A DNA stretch of 24,149 bases from Parachlorella kessleri. Its lineage: Eukaryota; Chlorophyta; Trebouxiophyceae; Chlorellales; Chlorellaceae. Of this stretch, positions 8,457 to 18,343 are shown piece after piece. Numbering within the stretch: the first letter of the stretch is position 1; the number at the start of each line of letters is the position of its first letter. Location of the stretch: NCBI GenBank assembly GCA_001598975.1, contig BBXU01001509.1:1-24149 (forward strand), in the 5' to 3' direction. The notes under the pieces were generated by a model. That model saw only the letters and a program-made list of their open reading frames with translations. It searched no databases and was not told the DNA's origin. The translations under genes and the position numbers were made by a program.

Positions 8457-11400
8457 TCAGCGTGAGGAGATGGCTGCGATGACAGCGTCCGCCACGGCCT
8501 TGGAGCTGCCCGGGTTCTGGCCGGTGATGAGGTTGCCATCACTGCACAGGCAGGGCATAAGTGTTGCCCGGTTCAGTTGATCCCTGATTAGTAATTGTCC
8601 CTCCAACGCCCCACACGCAAACAACCTCCTGACGAGCCTTGGATTGGGCAGCAACACCAAAGCGATGGTGCGATACCAGACCAGACCAAGCAGGAAGGCA
8701 TGAGCAGTACCAGGCACATGGGGTAGGTGAGGCTGGGCTTCTCTGCCTTCAGCATGCACCACCATTAGTATTACAGCCAGCCCTCACACTCACTCCAAGA
8801 GCAGTATATCGCGGGGGTGGTACAGCACAGCACAGCACATTACGCACATGCGGGCAGGATCCTCTGGCACATTTGCCTGTGCATTCACATGCTTGCTGCC
8901 TATCCGTGACCCTGGCAAGCCTGTCAGCTTACGTCGCCCACCACCCTCACCCCATTCAGAGAGTACCTCACCGACTACAAGATGTCACCCTGCCCGTACC
9001 TGACCACATGGGAGGCCCAGTCAGCATCTGCCTTTGAGAAGATCCCTCCCAGCTCCTTCAGCTTGTCCTCCAGCAGGAAGGGCACCGCTTTCTGGGAGAG
9101 AGGGGGGCGCAGGAACAAACCAGCTGGGTGCACTTCTGGAGGCGAGGAGGTAACAGCGAGAAGCTATGCCACTGCACTGTGCAGGGCAAGCTGGCCCCAG
9201 TGCTGCTGCACGGTGACGAGAAAGGCCTCACAGACAGGCGAGAAATACCCATAGGGCGTGGCTTGCCGCTGTGTGCGGTTGCTCTTCTGCCTATACGCAA
9301 GCTTGCACGCTTGTTATGCTAGCACTGCCAGGGGGCAGGGCTTGATAACTTCTGCACCCTACTGACTCAGCCTAGGCGGAAAGCATATGTGCAGCTGGAC
9401 GAATCTGCTGACAGTCTCCACCGCATAAGCAGTCCACTTACGTCCTTGGCCACAGCAACCTCCTCCGTGTTGGCAAATCCGGTCACCTGCACCAAGTACA
9501 GCCAAACCCGCGCATCACCCGCCGGCTAGCTGGATAGGCAAGGAACCAGGCAAGGGGCCAAAAGAAAGCGGAATATTTCCAGCAACTGCTCAGGCCCAAG
9601 CTACTCCACCGTCCGTCTCTCAACCATGCTGCCATTTAGCAACCCCAACACAGACAATCCCAATATATAGGCAGGATAAGCTGGGCGACACTGCCTCTCA
9701 CCCCAAGGCTTGTTGTGTGTGTCAGCACGGGAAAGCAATAACCAGAGCACCTCCCGCCGCCCCGGATGGACCCTCCCCGCGGCTGACTCACCCGCTTGCC
9801 CTTGACGATGGGGTTGCCATCCGGCCCGGTGGCGCTGACGAGCCCGTTGGGGCCGTGGCACACCGCCGACACAATCTTGCCGCCGTTCCAAAACGCCTCC
9901 ACCAGCTGCTTCAGCTCCTTGCTCGTGGGGCCATCAAACCTGGAGCATGGAGCAGGCACTGCTGCTGGCCACTACCATGCATTATTGTGTACACCCTTGT
10001 TACCGTAGGAGCTAGAGGCCGCTGTGTAAGATGGTATCATGGCCTTGGACTGAGCAGCCTCCAGCAAGAGAGTGAGGCTCTGGGCGGGCGCAGGCCATCA
10101 GGCACCTGGTGCCGGCTGGCTATCGTTCCTAACCACAATTTCTTACCCGTGACCCCCCACCCCCCCCACCACACCACACCACACACACACACCCATACGC
10201 ACAGGTATTTTTGCACCGTTCCTAACCCAGCTGCCCGCTCTAAACTGATATGGGGAGCACAGCCATCCAGTTGCAATCCCACTGCAGCTGCCCAAGCAAT
10301 ATCCCTAAGCCCTACGGTGCCCCCTGTGCCCCATGCCCATCCAACCCATACCGAACCAGGAGGGATGAGCACGCATTGTATGTGGAGCCGCGCTTCTCGC
10401 AGCATCTCAAAGGCCCACATTGAGGACAGGCTCCTGTACGGCCTGTACTAGCTAGGTGGCTCACTAGCCCCCTATTTGTACTGTGTGAGTTACTGGGCAG
10501 GTGCAGACAACGCCGCGCACTAAACCTGCCCAGTAACTCACACAGTACAAATAGGGGGCTAGTGAGTCACCTAGCTAGTAGTGGCCGTACAGGGGCCGGT
10601 CCTCAAGGTGGGCCTTCAGTTGCTGCAAGAAGCGCAGCATCACGTACATTGCATCCTCGTCCCACCTGGTGCTGTATGGATTGCACGGGCACGCACAGAT
10701 GCCGGCGACATCCCTTCCACATCTTCCACCTGCTACGTATGCTGTGGGAGCTCTCCTAGATCAGGCGCCCTGCTAACACCCAAACCCACCCTTGGACTCC
10801 CCGCTTTCAGGTCGGACTGACCCAAATCACATCTAGTGCCACAGCTAGCTTGGGCTCGCTAGTCTGATCTAGTCAGTGGGCTCACTGCCACTTTCATAAA
10901 TATGACTCACGCAATGCCATGGCCGCCGGGGAGGAAGATGGCGTCGTAGTGCTCCGCAGCGCCCTCCGTGACCTCCGTCACCGACTTGCTGTTGTTCACC
11001 AGCTCCTGGGCCTCCTCTGCACACGCAGCCCACACGGTAGTGCAGCACATGTGATATCGCAGCTCCAGCGGTTACTAAAACCCAGGATGCTTGTTATTGA
11101 TTCTTGCTGTTCTTCATAGCATCCCAAGCCCTCCTGCCGCACAGAAACACGTCAATCCAGGGACAAATATCTGGTGTGCAGGCAGGCAGCCAGGCAGGCA
11201 GGCGATAAGCAGCAGGTATTGTGCAAATGCACTTTCGGCTTTGGTGACTGACGCAGTTGGCACTCGCCACACTGCTGTCAACCCTTGCTGTCACATGCAC
11301 CCCATGTTACATGTATGTATGCAGGTATGCGTAATGCATGTGGAAACGTATTTTACAAAGCCTGGTAGTGTGCTCCCATGCAGCCACGCAAGCATGGGAC

Positions 11401-12229
11401 CTGGCAGTCGCATGACACGCCTCCTATTGACCTTGCCTGGCCTGGATCCCTGGCAAGTGATGTGACCACACACAGAGAGTAACCCAGTGCTTACTGTCTT
11501 CCATGAAGGTGCCAGCCTCAGGTGTCTTGAAGTCGCCCTCCTCGCTGGCAGGGTCAAAGGGGATCTTCCCACCTGCACTGGCACACTTGTGGGAGTGAGC
11601 CTTCCGGACGTGTGTTTCTACTGCCTGCAGCCGAAGGGCGGGTACTGGCGGCTTCCCCACCTGCCTTCCCTCCAACAACAAGCTTACAGACACCCATAGC
11701 AGAGGGAGTGCAAAGGAAAAGGAAGGCAGGGGGAACTCCTGGACTAACAAAAAAAGAGCACGCGGCGGAAAATGAAGGACAGACATGTAATCGAGCCAGC
11801 CTGCTAACGTGACTGCATTGGTCCCAGGCTGAGGCTGGCCCTGTAGCTTGCACTATCCAGACCCAGACCCAGACGGCTTTGGCATCAAGAACGGCTTATG
11901 CACTACCCTTGCTGCGTTGCTTGCCTTTGATGGAGGCGATCGTCACCTCGTAGCCTTTTTTACGCCAGGCATAGTACGGTGAGGCAACCTCCTCGACCCT
12001 GCAGTGCACTAAATGAATATAAACGACCCTAAAACGCTCCTCGTCGTGCTGATGCTTCAGTAGAAGAGACCAATGCCAGCAACTAGGTAGTAAGATCAGG
12101 AGGGGCTGGGGGAGCAGGGAGGCAGCGCCCGTGACAGCCAAAGGCATGGGCTCACCAGCTGCCTGCGGGCTTCCCAGTGTCGCCCAACTTGTCATGGCTG
12201 GTGGTCACAATCAGCACACGACCTACCAT
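8457..12229 (-). CDS. DJ-1/PfpI superfamily protein, Hsp31-like (class I glutamine amidotransferase-like)
   Basis: Members of this subgroup are stress proteins, several with glutathione-independent glyoxalase III (methylglyoxal to lactate) or chaperone activity. Exons (minus) are 12156-12229, 11925-11998, 11495-11572, 10911-11016, 9792-9939, 9442-9486, 9000-9091 and 8457-8541. All phases join, giving 702 nt (233 aa), a typical length. Key features are the N-terminal VLIVTTSHDKLGDTGKPAG block, Glu27/Glu28 after Trp25, GGKIPFDPAS, AIFLPGGHG at 101-109, nucleophile-elbow AVCHGP with Cys138-His139, TGFANTEE and C-terminal DGNLITGQNPGSS. Start ATG 12229 gives the family's usual N-terminus. An in-frame upstream ATG at 12364 would add an unconserved leader. 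Intron 2 has a GC donor. The 971-base intron 4 contains an inverted duplication of the next gene's last exon. No transit peptide is apparent, so a cytosolic location is likely. Confidence 0.93.
10149..10203. repeat. C-rich and CA-rich low-complexity tract in DJ-1 intron 4
   Basis: A polycytosine/CCA run grades into (CA)n. It lies about 140 bases left of the inverted duplication, within the same intron. Confidence 0.75.
10343..10523 (+). pseudogene. Degenerate copy of the last exon and 3' flank of the 13454-14266 gene (left copy)
   Basis: On the plus strand this matches the final exon of the orphan plastid-type gene: an NPYR block, then LYVEPRFSQHLK, then, after a one-base insertion that shifts frame, AHIEDRLLYGLY and TAG (10449-10451). 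Similarity continues past the stop through the functional gene's 3' flank (GTGTGAGTTACTGGGCAGG... CACTAAA). It lies antisense inside intron 4 of the DJ-1 gene. Upstream exons are not visible, so it is a fragment. The frameshift and missing 5' part argue against coding use. Confidence 0.75.
10446..10580. repeat. Near-perfect 57-base inverted repeat
   Basis: Arms 10446-10502 and 10524-10580 are reverse complements at 56 of 57 positions, with a 21-base spacer. They start at the penultimate codon of the two flanking exon copies and cover the 3' flank of each. As RNA they would make a long hairpin inside the DJ-1 pre-mRNA. Their identity is much higher than that of the outer, coding-derived parts, which suggests gene conversion or recent formation. 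Confidence 0.92.
10524..10682 (-). pseudogene. Degenerate copy of the last exon and 3' flank of the 13454-14266 gene (right copy)
   Basis: Read on the minus strand it stays open: NPYSTRWDEDAMYV, then LRFLQQLKAHLEDRPLYGHY and TAG (10575-10577). It aligns with HPYRSKVDEEGMYVEPRF... RPLYGHY of the intact gene. It is tail-to-tail with the left copy and in the same orientation as the host DJ-1 gene. No acceptor or upstream exons of the parent are recognisable beyond about 10682. It is probably a fragment; use as an alternative terminal exon of the DJ-1 transcript is possible but unsupported. Confidence 0.75.
11178..11203. repeat. GCAG/GGCA tandem repeat in DJ-1 intron 3
   Basis: Five to six tetranucleotide units (GGCA with one GCC interruption) lie between DJ-1 exons 3 and 4. 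Confidence 0.7.
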
Positions 12230-13453
12230 GATCACACAATGCTGATTAGGCAAGTGACTGCTGCCCTGGTTCGTCAGTTGGACCTCAAAATATGAGCGTC
12301 GACCAAGAACAGTACAATGGCTGACCGCGCCTGTAATCAGGTCCTGAGCAGCTGAGTTTGCCAATCGTCCAGCCCTCTCCCGCCGGCGCCCTGTCAGGCC
12401 AGGTCAGCTCCAAACGCTAATGGCTCTGTGAGCCGCTTCAGTCAGGTCCGAATAGACACTGTTCACCCGAAGCAATTCCGCACACTCTACATTAGGATTC
12501 CGACGTTTTGGCAACTTGGCCACACGGCGTGTAAAGCCTGTCGGTTCTCCTATAGGCTACACATAGCTTAAACCTGACGGATTAGTGGCATGGGGAGTGG
12601 AGGATGTGCGGGTCATCCATGGTGACCAACACCTCTATGTGCGACTTTACGGCAGCCACACCCGTGAGGACCTTGCTTGTGTGGGGTCAAGCTATATCAC
12701 TGGCGAGTGCTCAGTGCTAGCTGCATAGACTTACTGGCAGGAGTGCAATGGCCCAAGCAGAGGTGACAGAGCTGGTCCTGGGGTGTGAGCTGGGGTCGTA
12801 AGTGGCTGCTGCTTGGATTGGTCTTGGCAGCTGCCAGTGGAGTGCAACGGTGAGCTGGGCTTATGCTGTGGAATCCTGTCTGCACAGCCTTCTGTCGCAA
12901 CTCCCTGTTCTGGTGTTCTCACTAAGAGTGCAGTCACAGCTTACACAGCTGCAGCTGCTGAAGCTCTTTCAGCCCAGCACAGCAGTAGTTGATAGCAGTC
13001 AAGCACGCGAGTCAACAGGCAAAGTCAGCGCGGGATACCATGCAAAACTCCCAAGTCAGAAATCTCAAATGAACAAGCAAGTAAGGGAAAGTGAGGTTCC
13101 ATATCCAAGAGCCGCAATCATTGAATAGCAGTGAAGCAACAAGCCACAACGCCAGGGCAGTGTCAAGCCCGTGGCAGTCAAGACAAGGCACGCATTCCGT
13201 AGGTAGCAATTTGGCAATCAAACATGGCAGCACGCGCAGCACACAGCAGAGAGTTCAAGCTTGATCAATACATTGACGGGTAACAGGAGGGGTTGGTGAA
13301 GGCGCAGAGTAGTAGCAAGGTAGTCGTAAAATGTTGCGCTGCACACGCTAGATCAGAGTAGTGGTTGATTCTCAACTTAGTTTAGTGGGCGGCAACGTCC
13401 GTGCCTGCCCAGGAACTCACACAGGACAAATAGCTGGCTCGTGAGCCACCGAG
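12230..13453. other. Intergenic region upstream of the DJ-1 gene
   Basis: This 1.2 kb holds the promoter and 5' UTR of the DJ-1 gene (left end) and the 3' UTR of the orphan plastid-type gene (right end). No ORF here has recognisable content. The segment 13381-13453 is homologous to the inverted repeat at 10446-10580. I see no TATA box. Confidence 0.5.
13381..13453 (-). repeat. Third copy of the repeated 3' flank
   Basis: Directly downstream of the stop codon of the orphan plastid-type gene. The sequence (CTGCCCAGGAACTCACACAG and neighbours) matches the inverted-repeat arms in the DJ-1 intron with a modest number of substitutions, and the similarity reaches a conserved CACTAAA at its far end. 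It marks this locus as the likely source of the intronic copies. Confidence 0.8.
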
Positions 13454-14266
13454 CTAGTAGTGGCCATACAGAGGCCGGTTCTCAAGGTGGGCCTTCAGTC
13501 GCTGCGAGAAGCGCGGCTCCACATACATGCCCTCCTCATCCACCTTTGAGCGGTATGGGTGCGAGGGGGAAGGCAGTGTCAGCCTGCAGAGTGGCAAGGC
13601 ACAAGAGCTGCTGTGAGCAGCCATGAACATGCATGGGGAGGAGAGGCACCAGGCAAGAGGAAGGCAGGTCCACAAGCAGCGGCGGTGTGAGATCTAGCTG
13701 GCTAAAAGCTACATTTGGGTGTGGGCCCCAGGCAGTCTCAAGCTCTGCAAGATGCGGGTCCTTACACACACTGCCCGCACTCACCAGTTCCAGCCGCAGT
13801 GGCGCAAGTCATCAGCGGCCCACATCTCGGCAAAGGGGGCCAGCGAAATCTTCACCCCCATCACAATAATGGCCTCCAGGTTCGTGGGCAAGGGCGGGGC
13901 CCAGGGACCCTCGGGCGTCCTGGCCAGGTCGTCCAGGAAGGGCGGCACGGCAGGGCCACTGGGCTCCGGCTCTGGCACCACAACGACTGCTGTGGCCGGC
14001 AGGGCAGACGTGGCGCACAGCCGGGGACGTGCAGTGGGGTGGCTGGTCCGTCCCTGCAGAAGCACAGCAGAACAAAGCGTGCTCAGGATGGGGGCGGCGG
14101 TCTTGCACTGATGGAGGCCGGCCTGTGTGCCACAGCCGTCTAGTGCAGCAGCAGGCACCCGCCCAGCCTAGCAACCAACCTGGCAGGGAGACGCAGTGTG
14201 CCGGGCCAAGGGAGCCCTGTGGGAAGGGACAGTAGAGGAGATGGCGGACGGCTTGGTGGCCACCAT
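13454..14266 (-). CDS. Small putative plastid-targeted protein, family not recognised
   Basis: I cannot name this protein. Three exons (14180-14266, 13785-14053, 13454-13583) join in phase: CAG|GTTGGT to TGCAG, then AACTG|GTGAGT to TGCAG. They give 486 nt (161 aa). The first ~50 residues are rich in Ser, Thr, Ala, Arg and Pro with almost no acidic residues (MVATKPSAISSTVPSHRAPL...), typical of an algal chloroplast transit peptide. Next come VVVVPEPEPSGP and a hydrophobic stretch around NLEAIIVMGVKISLAPF. Then a Trp-rich segment (MWAADDLRHCGWNW) leads to a basic C-terminus ending RPLYGHY. Degraded copies of its last exon sit inside the neighbouring DJ-1 gene and preserve the YVEPRFxQxLKAHxE pattern. 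The start has a plausible context; a 5' UTR intron may precede it (TGCTGCAG just upstream). Targeting is inferred only. Confidence 0.72.
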
Positions 14267-15990
14267 GTGCCTGCAGCAAGTAGTGGACCGATGGCACGAC
14301 TCAGTCAGCACGTTGCCTGGTCTTTCGCTGGCAGAGCAAGCAAGTGCTTATGCTGCACTGCCAAGGCAGATGGCACTGCCTCTCGCGACCTCATGGTCCG
14401 CGGGGTGAGGATCTGGGACTCGTCTGGCAAGCTACGTTGCCCACACGCTTACAGGCTGTAAAACCACAAGTACAGCTGCTGTAGTCACCTGGTAAGCAGC
14501 CTTGTCGCGTGCATTCTTGCTGGCACGCCGGGTGATGGAAGTGGCCGGAGAGCAGCTCAGTGCGCCAGAAGGAGCCGAGTGTAGTGGGCAGTGTTGGATG
14601 TGATTGAATGCCCGGTGAAGGATGTGAAATGATGCCAATGGGACCTGGCAAGACCTTCATGGACCTTGAAGCAGGGGCGGGAGCGCCATGAAGGCAAGGG
14701 CACAGCAGCGCGCAGGTGGTACGAGAAAGCTTGCCGCCAGTTCCACGCCCCTGGGAGCGCAAATCCACACCAAAGCGGCATGGCTCTCGCATGTCATGTG
14801 TAGCTTCACCCAAAGCGCTCAGCTCCTGCCTCACCGTAGAAACTTGGTGGGCATCCCCCCATGCACGGGTGCCGTGCTGTGCCTAGCAACACAACAAGCG
14901 GTGAGGGCAAGCGAGGCACTGTTGGCAGCCAGTGAGCCAGGCCCTCTGCCAGTAGAGAGGAGCGGGGCACAGCAACTGTGTCTCATGTTTAGATGCAGCA
15001 GCCCACCGGGTCCCCCAGCCATGTCGTCTGCCATCAGCAGCCTTCTACTGGCCTCGTTCTCAGATGATCATGCACCCTGGCTGGCACCCTGCCGCGATAT
15101 GGGTGTGTGTACCACCTTGTGCTCGACCAGAGACGTCTCACTGGCAGGTCCGGTGCACTAGGCAGCGCTGGGTGCGGGCGGCGCCGGGCCGGCCAGGTGC
15201 AGACGTGCTGCAACCACACAGTAGCAGGTTGCACGCCCCACTGCATCAACAGCATGCTGTGGCGACGAACAATGCCGCCAAGCTCAGTCCAGGGTTGGTC
15301 ACGTAGGACCAACAGCTTCATAGCATAGTGCCGTCTCGCTCACCGTTGCCACCCTACGATGGTCCGGGCGGGCGAGTGTGCTGGCAAGAGGGCTGAGCCA
15401 GCTTGGACGTGGCGAAAATGAGGCTCATGTGGTGCTCTGCCCAACACTTGTGTTTATCAGCACCTTTGTGTCAGCTCAAGCTTTGAGAGTCACAGTGCGG
15501 GCAGTGATGTCCGGTGCACAACTCGGCTTGTGCCAAGGTCAGGCTGGCTGCACCCGCCTGGCGAGTGCTCAGGGCAACGCCCAAGTGGTTGCAACAGAGT
15601 CTCCAACATTACTAGCGACGTTCTTAGCGCAAGTCACCTTTCTGGTGCATGTCAGTGCATGTCATTGTATAGTAGCGTTGTCTTAACAGCAGTTCTTCTT
15701 TCATCTTGGCTAGTTCCCATGCTTCAGAAGACTTACAGATCGAGCGCAGCACCAACACAGTCACAATGAAATACACAGGCTCCAATCAAAAAATGTAAAG
15801 AATAAGCAGGTAGTACACAACCAAATACAAAATGACCAACCTAACATAAGAGATACATATCAGGCATCTACAGACATCATCAGATGACTTTCGTGAACAT
15901 CCCTATGAGTCATATTATCAGCCACTATCACGCCGCCCACCACCGCCGCTGCCGCCGCACCAGCTATGCCAATGCCGGCAGCGGCTACAC
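14267..15990. other. 1.7-kb stretch without a supported gene
   Basis: It contains several open frames on both strands (for example 14391-14834 and 15034-15321 on minus, 14688-15161 on plus), but none shows a recognisable domain or a convincing chain of splice sites. It must include the promoter of the orphan plastid-type gene and the 3' UTR of the coiled-coil gene. Unrecognised exons or a non-coding RNA cannot be excluded. Confidence 0.45.
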
Positions 15991-18095
15991 CTAGTTTCCC
16001 GGCAGCACTGCTTTGCCTGCTGTGACCACCGCGCCCTTGAAAGCATCCAGGACACCACCCTCAGGGAGGATCTGCACAGCAGGGCAGGCATAGCATAGTG
16101 GGTAGAAGTTGCAAAGTAACAGGCAACACCCGTGTAGCAAAGGAGTTGCAACGCAGCAGAACATGTATAAGACATGAAACTTGACAGTGCTTAATGTAAG
16201 CAACCACGCACTTTCAACACATTGCCTCGTACAGGTCCTCAATGCACTCGGAACGACAGACGAGCGTTGCAGCACACACCTTGGAGATGAAGTCGCCCTT
16301 GGAGAATTGCCCCGCCAGCTGCTGCGCCTGCTCGCTGCACTGCTCATACACACGCTGATGCTCGCTTACTGAAGCCTGCAGGCCAAAAGCAGCACAATCC
16401 AGCAGTCAGACGAAGTGAAACCCGCCAAACCACACCAAAGAAAGCAAAAGATTTGCGACGAGATTCCTGCTGGACTGCTGCCCATTTGATTCCTAACCAC
16501 CTGTGCTTTCCCAACAATTCTCATGACGCCTATTCATTTCAGCAGGCCAACTTGGCTATTTCCGCTGCCTATTGCTGCTGGCTACTGCAGTTAAGCCCCC
16601 CCCCGCCACCTATACTGCAACGGCAGCCATCCACCGTCAGCCCATGACAACAGGCCTGGTAGGATTCAGCCCTTAAGGCAGCCCATGTGACAGCCCCGCC
16701 AAGTCTCGCAATCATCTACCTACCTGGTTGATGCAGGCCCTGGCCCGCATGCGCAGCAGTGGATCCTTGATGACCTCCAGGTTGGTGGGGTCCTCATACA
16801 GCGCGCTCAGCTCCTCGAAGCTCACATCAGTGATCTTGTTGTCGGTGATGTACTCCTCAAAGACACTGACACCCCTGCAACAGGGTGGGCAGGTAACCTT
16901 TCCGTTGGCTGCCTGCGCTTGGTCACAACTTCTTCATAATATCGCGCCTAAGGGCTGCCCACACATGCACCAGCCTAAGGAGCCCTCTGAACGCAGGAGG
17001 CACAGAGCAGATCATGTCGCGCCCCTCTCCCCTCCCCCCCTCAACAACAGCACACCTCCAGGCTGTCAGAACAATAGTCTCGCCACTCTGCCAGCAGACA
17101 CACCAAGCCGGCACTCACTGCCGCATGGCCAGGGGCTTGAGCGTCAGCTCCCACTCAGTCACCAGCAGCTTGTCGCGCAGGCGCGTCACCGCCTCCAGGT
17201 AGCCTTTCACCATCACCTCAGTAAACCGAGCCATGACGCCATCTAGGTCCAGCTGGTCCTTGTCCTACACAGAAAGGTACAATGGAGGGGCTATTGAGCA
17301 GAACTCCTTGGAGCACAATTGCTGTTGATAAAGGGGCAAGGCGAAAGCCAGCAGCCACAGGTGTCCGGTCTCAGTCGGCAAAGATCCAGCCTGTGCAAGC
17401 TTCATTCCCTGTATAAGGCTTCACACAGGGGGCCTGCCAACGCTGCCAGCCCTGCCCCTACTGTGCAGCTGTCATATGCCAGAAGCAGGCCTGCACAGGT
17501 GGCCTACCTGCTCATCCACGTTGTGTGCCACCTTGTCCGACGTGTTCTGGTCCTGGATGGCAGACATGACTGAGACAGCATGATCCCTCATCTGCTCTGA
17601 CAGCTGCGTTAGCTGCCCCTCTGCAGATGCAAGCCTGCGGCAAGGAACACTGTGCATAAAGACTTACACCATCCAGTGGCCAACAAGCTCGCAGCCGCAA
17701 ATGCAACGCTGGGGTGGTCTGTCCAGAGCAAGAACCCTGCCACTTGAGTAGTTTGCCCAGGAAGCTGCCACCTGTTGCAGTTGCGTGGGCCTGGTGCCAG
17801 CTTGTGCACCATCCGGCAGCTTCCATGCCTACCTCTCCTCCAGTTCTGCGACTTGCTTCTTCAACACTAAGGCGTCATCTGAGTTCGCACTGCCGTTCTG
17901 GTTGTGCGCCTTTTCCTTGCTGCTTTTGCTCTCATCCCCAAGGAAGGCGTTTGCAGCCCCAGGTGGGCACCTCAGCCTCCGCTGCGGCCTCGGGGGCCTG
18001 GAGACGCTCCTGGCATGCCAAACAAGCTTTGGAGTGCGAAACGCGCCCAGGTGGGCTCGCGTTACAACTGCTCGGGGAACTGGCATGTGCAACAT
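15991..18095 (-). CDS. Coiled-coil protein with likely organellar transit peptide, function unknown
   Basis: I do not recognise the family. Six exons (17833-18095, 17508-17634, 17119-17264, 16724-16874, 16280-16375, 15991-16071) join in phase to 864 nt (287 aa). The N-terminus (MLHMPVPRAVVTRAHLGAF..., about 45 residues) is basic with no acidic residue, as in plastid or mitochondrial presequences. A hydrophilic linker (ESKSSKEKAHNQNGS) follows. Next is a heptad-like coiled coil across residues ~75-110 (LVLKKQVAELEERLASAEGQ, LTQLSEQM). The rest is mostly helical and acidic (VSVFEEYITDNKITDVSFEE, EHQRVYEQCSEQAQQLAGQF). The C-terminus is a Gly/Ala/Val-rich stretch (GGVLDAFKGAVVTAGKAVL) that could be an amphipathic or membrane-associating helix. 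Start may be Met1 or Met4. It is divergent from RRP8, with 248 bases between start codons. Confidence 0.72.
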
Positions 18096-18343
18096 GTGGC
18101 TACTTCATCAACTTTATCCCGTCTTTGCTGTCGATATAAACGATCACGAGGGTGCTTGCTTCTCTTATAAGGCCTGCGGTTGTGCAGCTGGCTTCCCTAG
18201 CGCGCCGAAGTGGCGGGGACGTTCTGGGCCACGTCAGTAAACTTGAAGTGCTCGATTACCTTGACTCAGTCGTGTGTATACTTCCTTGTGTATAGAGTAC
18301 TGATAGTATCAAGAAGCCTGTATCAGCTTTTGGTTGCAGCGTC
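18096..18343. promoter_or_regulatory. Divergent promoter region between the coiled-coil gene and RRP8
   Basis: A 248-base head-to-head intergenic region that should carry both promoters and 5' UTRs. There is no canonical TATA box at a convincing position. Confidence 0.55.

Noticed and set aside
9717..10451. Plus-strand open frame of 244 codons ending in the exon-like LLYGLY
   Set aside because: Most of it is antisense to DJ-1 exon 5 and runs through a CA repeat. Only its 3' end is meaningful, and that is a frameshifted fragment of the neighbouring gene's last exon.
10446..10580. Inverted repeat as the ends of a DNA transposon or a bacterial-type terminator
   Set aside because: No transposase or target-site duplication is visible and the arms abut with only a 21-base spacer. 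Similarity to the neighbouring gene's last exon and 3' flank explains them better.
14391..14834. Minus-strand open frame of 147 codons
   Set aside because: No recognisable domain, no convincing splice partners and a composition like translated GC-rich non-coding DNA.
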